Shown piece after piece: positions 7,962 to 9,096 of a DNA stretch of 9,096 nt. The stretch spans positions 1 to 9,096 of the forward strand of contig QNFC01000055.1 of assembly GCA_003645395.1 (NCBI GenBank), in the 5' to 3' direction. The first letter of the stretch is position 1. Each line of letters begins with the position of its first letter. This DNA comes from Gammaproteobacteria bacterium. Its GTDB lineage: Bacteria > Pseudomonadota > Gammaproteobacteria > Immundisolibacterales > Immundisolibacteraceae. The notes beneath the pieces are model-generated. The model made no database searches, was not told the DNA's origin, and saw only the letters and a list, made by a program, of their open reading frames with translations. Made by a program: the position numbers and the translations under genes.

Positions 7962-8057
7962 GTTTCTGTATGAGCCTCAAAAAGTAAATTCTGCGCACTA
8001 GCGCGTGTCGTAGATGGATAACCAGCGAACTACCCTGACTAGCCAATACAAAGGAAC

Positions 8058-8080
8058 CCCTTTATTATAAAGGGCTTTTT
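8058..8080 (+). terminator. Palindrome with T-tract, terminator- or attenuator-like, between miaB and mnmG
   Basis: CCCTTTA (8058-8064) pairs perfectly with TAAAGGG (8068-8074) around a TTA loop, and CTTTTT follows directly on the plus strand. That is the shape of a small intrinsic terminator, but the stem has only three G-C pairs. On the plus strand no gene lies upstream, so it would end antisense or leader transcripts, or sit in a long mnmG leader. The same palindrome contains a perfect TATAAT on the minus strand, so it may instead be a promoter/operator element. Confidence 0.35.
8064..8069 (-). promoter_or_regulatory. Candidate -10 box of the miaB operon promoter
   Basis: The minus strand reads a perfect TATAAT here, followed by AAAGG. 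Transcription would begin near 8057 and give a leader of roughly 95 bases before the miaB GTG. No convincing -35 box occurs 16-18 bases upstream, so this is a consensus -10 with a weak -35. It lies inside the CCCTTTA-TTA-TAAAGGG palindrome, which could place it under repressor control. Confidence 0.35.
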
Positions 8081-8106
8081 GATAGATCTTTCAGATTACT
8101 TAATGG
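8079..8106 (+). promoter_or_regulatory. Weak candidate mnmG promoter
   Basis: TTGATA (8079-8084) is a four-of-six match to a -35 box, and TAATGG lies 16 bases downstream (8101-8106). The -10 match is poor. It would give an mnmG leader of about 80 bases. It is the best plus-strand pair I can find between the palindrome and the start codon, but support is low. Confidence 0.15.
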
Positions 8107-8170
8107 CAGGTCGGTTTTCCCGCATCCGCTAGCTAAACAATCTGCTCAAGCAATCCCAAGATTACCTGCC
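8105..8170 (+). repeat. Inverted repeat GGCAGGT / ACCTGCC in the mnmG leader
   Basis: GGCAGGT (8105-8111) and ACCTGCC (8164-8170, within TTACCTGCC 8162-8170) are perfect 7-base inverted copies with 52 bases between them. The right copy is 25-31 bases before the mnmG ATG. In RNA they could pair into a long-range stem; as DNA they could be spaced binding sites. The TTACCTGCC copy is a nine-base direct repeat of the one in the miaB start region. Confidence 0.35.
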
Positions 8171-8194
8171 TCAAAGAATTAACCAGACTCAAAC

Positions 8195-9096
8195 ATGATT
8201 TCTAACCAGGATTACGACGTAATTGTCATTGGCGGCGGCCACGCTGGCACCGAAGCGGCCCTTGCGGCCGCCCGTCGTGGTGCTCGCACGTTATTGTTAA
8301 CGCAGAACCTCGACACCATTGGCCAGATGTCCTGCAACCCGGCCATCGGCGGTATCGGCAAAAGCCATCTGGTTAAAGAGATCGACGCCCTCGGCGGGGC
8401 CATGGCGCAGATTACTGACCGCGCCGGTATTCAGTTTCGCGTGCTCAACGCCAGCAAAGGGCCAGCTGTCCGCGCCACCCGCGCCCAGGCCGACCGGCAA
8501 CTCTATCGAACAGAAACCCGCCGCTGGGTAGAAGCCGAATCCAACCTCGACCTGTTTCAACAATCGGTCGAAGATCTTTGTGTCGAAGGCGACCGAGTCA
8601 CCGGTGTAATCTGCAAAATGGGGCTGACCTTTCAGGCGCGCACGGTGGTGCTGACAACCGGCACCTTTCTGGGCGGCGTCATTCATATCGGTGAACAACA
8701 TTACGGGGGTGGCCGCGCCGGTGATGCACCGGCTAACGCGCTGGCAACCCGCCTGCGAGAACTGGCTCCTCGGGTCGGTCGGCTAAAAACTGGCACCCCG
8801 CCACGGATAGATGGCCGAAGCATCAATTATGAATCGCTTAAAGCCCAGTATGGTGACCAACCGCTGCCGGTGATGTCCTACCTAGGGCGCGCTGAAGAAC
8901 ACCCGGAGCAAGTCGCCTGCCACATCACCCACACCAATGAGCAAGCCCACGACATCATTCGCAATGGCCTCGACCGCTCACCGATGTACAGCGGCAAAAT
9001 CGAAGGTGTCGGCCCCCGCTACTGCCCGTCAATTGAAGACAAAGTAGTACGGTTTTCCGAACGTAATTCACACCAGATATTCATCGAGCCAGAAGG
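8195..9096 (+). CDS. mnmG: tRNA U34 carboxymethylaminomethyl synthase subunit MnmG (GidA), N-terminal 300 codons, truncated by the window edge
   Basis: MnmG is the FAD-dependent partner of MnmE. Together they install cmnm5 (or nm5) at wobble U34 of tRNAs reading NNA/NNG codons. The FAD dinucleotide motif GGGHAGTEAA starts at residue 13. Catalytic cysteines are C47 (MSCNPAIGGIGK) and C277 (RYCPSIEDK), the same numbers as in E. coli. GGRAGD (172-177) and GRLKTGTPPRI (195-205) are also present. The reading frame is open to base 9096; the family is about 630 residues, so roughly half is missing only because the window ends. The ATG is the first possible start, with an in-frame TAA at 8180-8182, but no clear Shine-Dalgarno sequence precedes it. 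The gene is divergent from miaB. Downstream, rsmG and parAB would be typical but are not visible here. Confidence 0.98.
   Translation, partial: MISNQDYDVIVIGGGHAGTEAALAAARRGARTLLLTQNLDTIGQMSCNPAIGGIGKSHLVKEIDALGGAMAQITDRAGIQFRVLNASKGPAVRATRAQADRQLYRTETRRWVEAESNLDLFQQSVEDLCVEGDRVTGVICKMGLTFQARTVVLTTGTFLGGVIHIGEQHYGGGRAGDAPANALATRLRELAPRVGRLKTGTPPRIDGRSINYESLKAQYGDQPLPVMSYLGRAEEHPEQVACHITHTNEQAHDIIRNGLDRSPMYSGKIEGVGPRYCPSIEDKVVRFSERNSHQIFIEPE

Noticed and set aside
7993..8004. GCGC-ACTA-GCGC small hairpin in the miaB leader
   Set aside because: The stem has only four base pairs and no T-tract follows on either strand, so it is too weak to call.
8013..8021. DnaA-box-like TTATCCATC on the minus strand near mnmG, since gidA flanks oriC in E. 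coli
   Set aside because: Only seven of nine bases match the consensus TTATCCACA. I see no second box in the intergenic region, no strong AT-rich unwinding stretch and only one GATC, so there is no case for an origin.
7962..8194. Possible tRNA or small RNA gene between miaB and mnmG
   Set aside because: I looked for a cloverleaf, the GTTCGAATC arm and a CCA end on both strands and found none. The only RNA-like signal is the palindrome already listed.
8297..8701. Open frame of 134 codons on the minus strand opposite mnmG
   Set aside because: It is antisense to highly conserved FAD-domain codons of mnmG, so it is a shadow of that gene.

Overview
This window is ordinary, well-conserved chromosomal DNA from a gammaproteobacterium. 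The protein sequences track the E. coli and Pseudomonas orthologues closely: MiaB and MnmG keep their key cysteines at the same residue numbers as E. coli, and the LeuRS HMGH, TTRPDT and GHDQRD motifs do too. The gene order miaB-ybeZ-ybeY-corC-lnt-leuS is the classic gammaproteobacterial arrangement. The base composition is moderate GC. A marine or environmental lineage near Cellvibrionales/Oceanospirillales is possible, but that is only a guess. I see no mobile element, CRISPR array, rRNA, tRNA, phage gene or sign of horizontal transfer.

Layout. From 7961 down to 13, six genes are read on the minus strand as one compact operon: miaB (tRNA ms2i6A37 methylthiotransferase), ybeZ (PhoH-family ATPase), ybeY (endoribonuclease/rRNA maturation), corC/ybeX (CBS-domain protein), lnt (apolipoprotein N-acyltransferase) and leuS (leucyl-tRNA synthetase). 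miaB/ybeZ and ybeY/corC overlap by ATGA. ybeZ/ybeY are about 30 bases apart. corC/lnt overlap or nearly touch, depending on the lnt start. The only real gap inside the operon is the 111 bases before leuS. The window ends 12 bases after the leuS stop, where lptE and holA would usually follow. On the plus strand, mnmG (gidA) starts at 8195 and runs off the right edge after 300 codons.

How the genes fit together. Most of the operon serves translation: tRNA anticodon-loop modification (MiaB), RNA/ribosome maturation and quality control (YbeY, YbeZ, probably YbeX) and leucine charging (LeuS). Lnt does lipoprotein maturation in the inner membrane. The divergent mnmG encodes a second anticodon-loop modifier (U34). 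The 233-base space between miaB and mnmG therefore probably carries both promoters. It also holds a perfect 7-bp-stem palindrome with a T-tract, a perfect TATAAT on the minus strand inside that palindrome, and a motif repeated three times.

The points worth a second look are small: a proline next to the Walker B Asp-Glu of YbeZ, a ybeY gene with no ATG start and an intriguing mini-ORF ahead of it, an alternative TTG start with a good ribosome-binding site for lnt, and the structured miaB/mnmG intergenic region. I found no convincing novel system.
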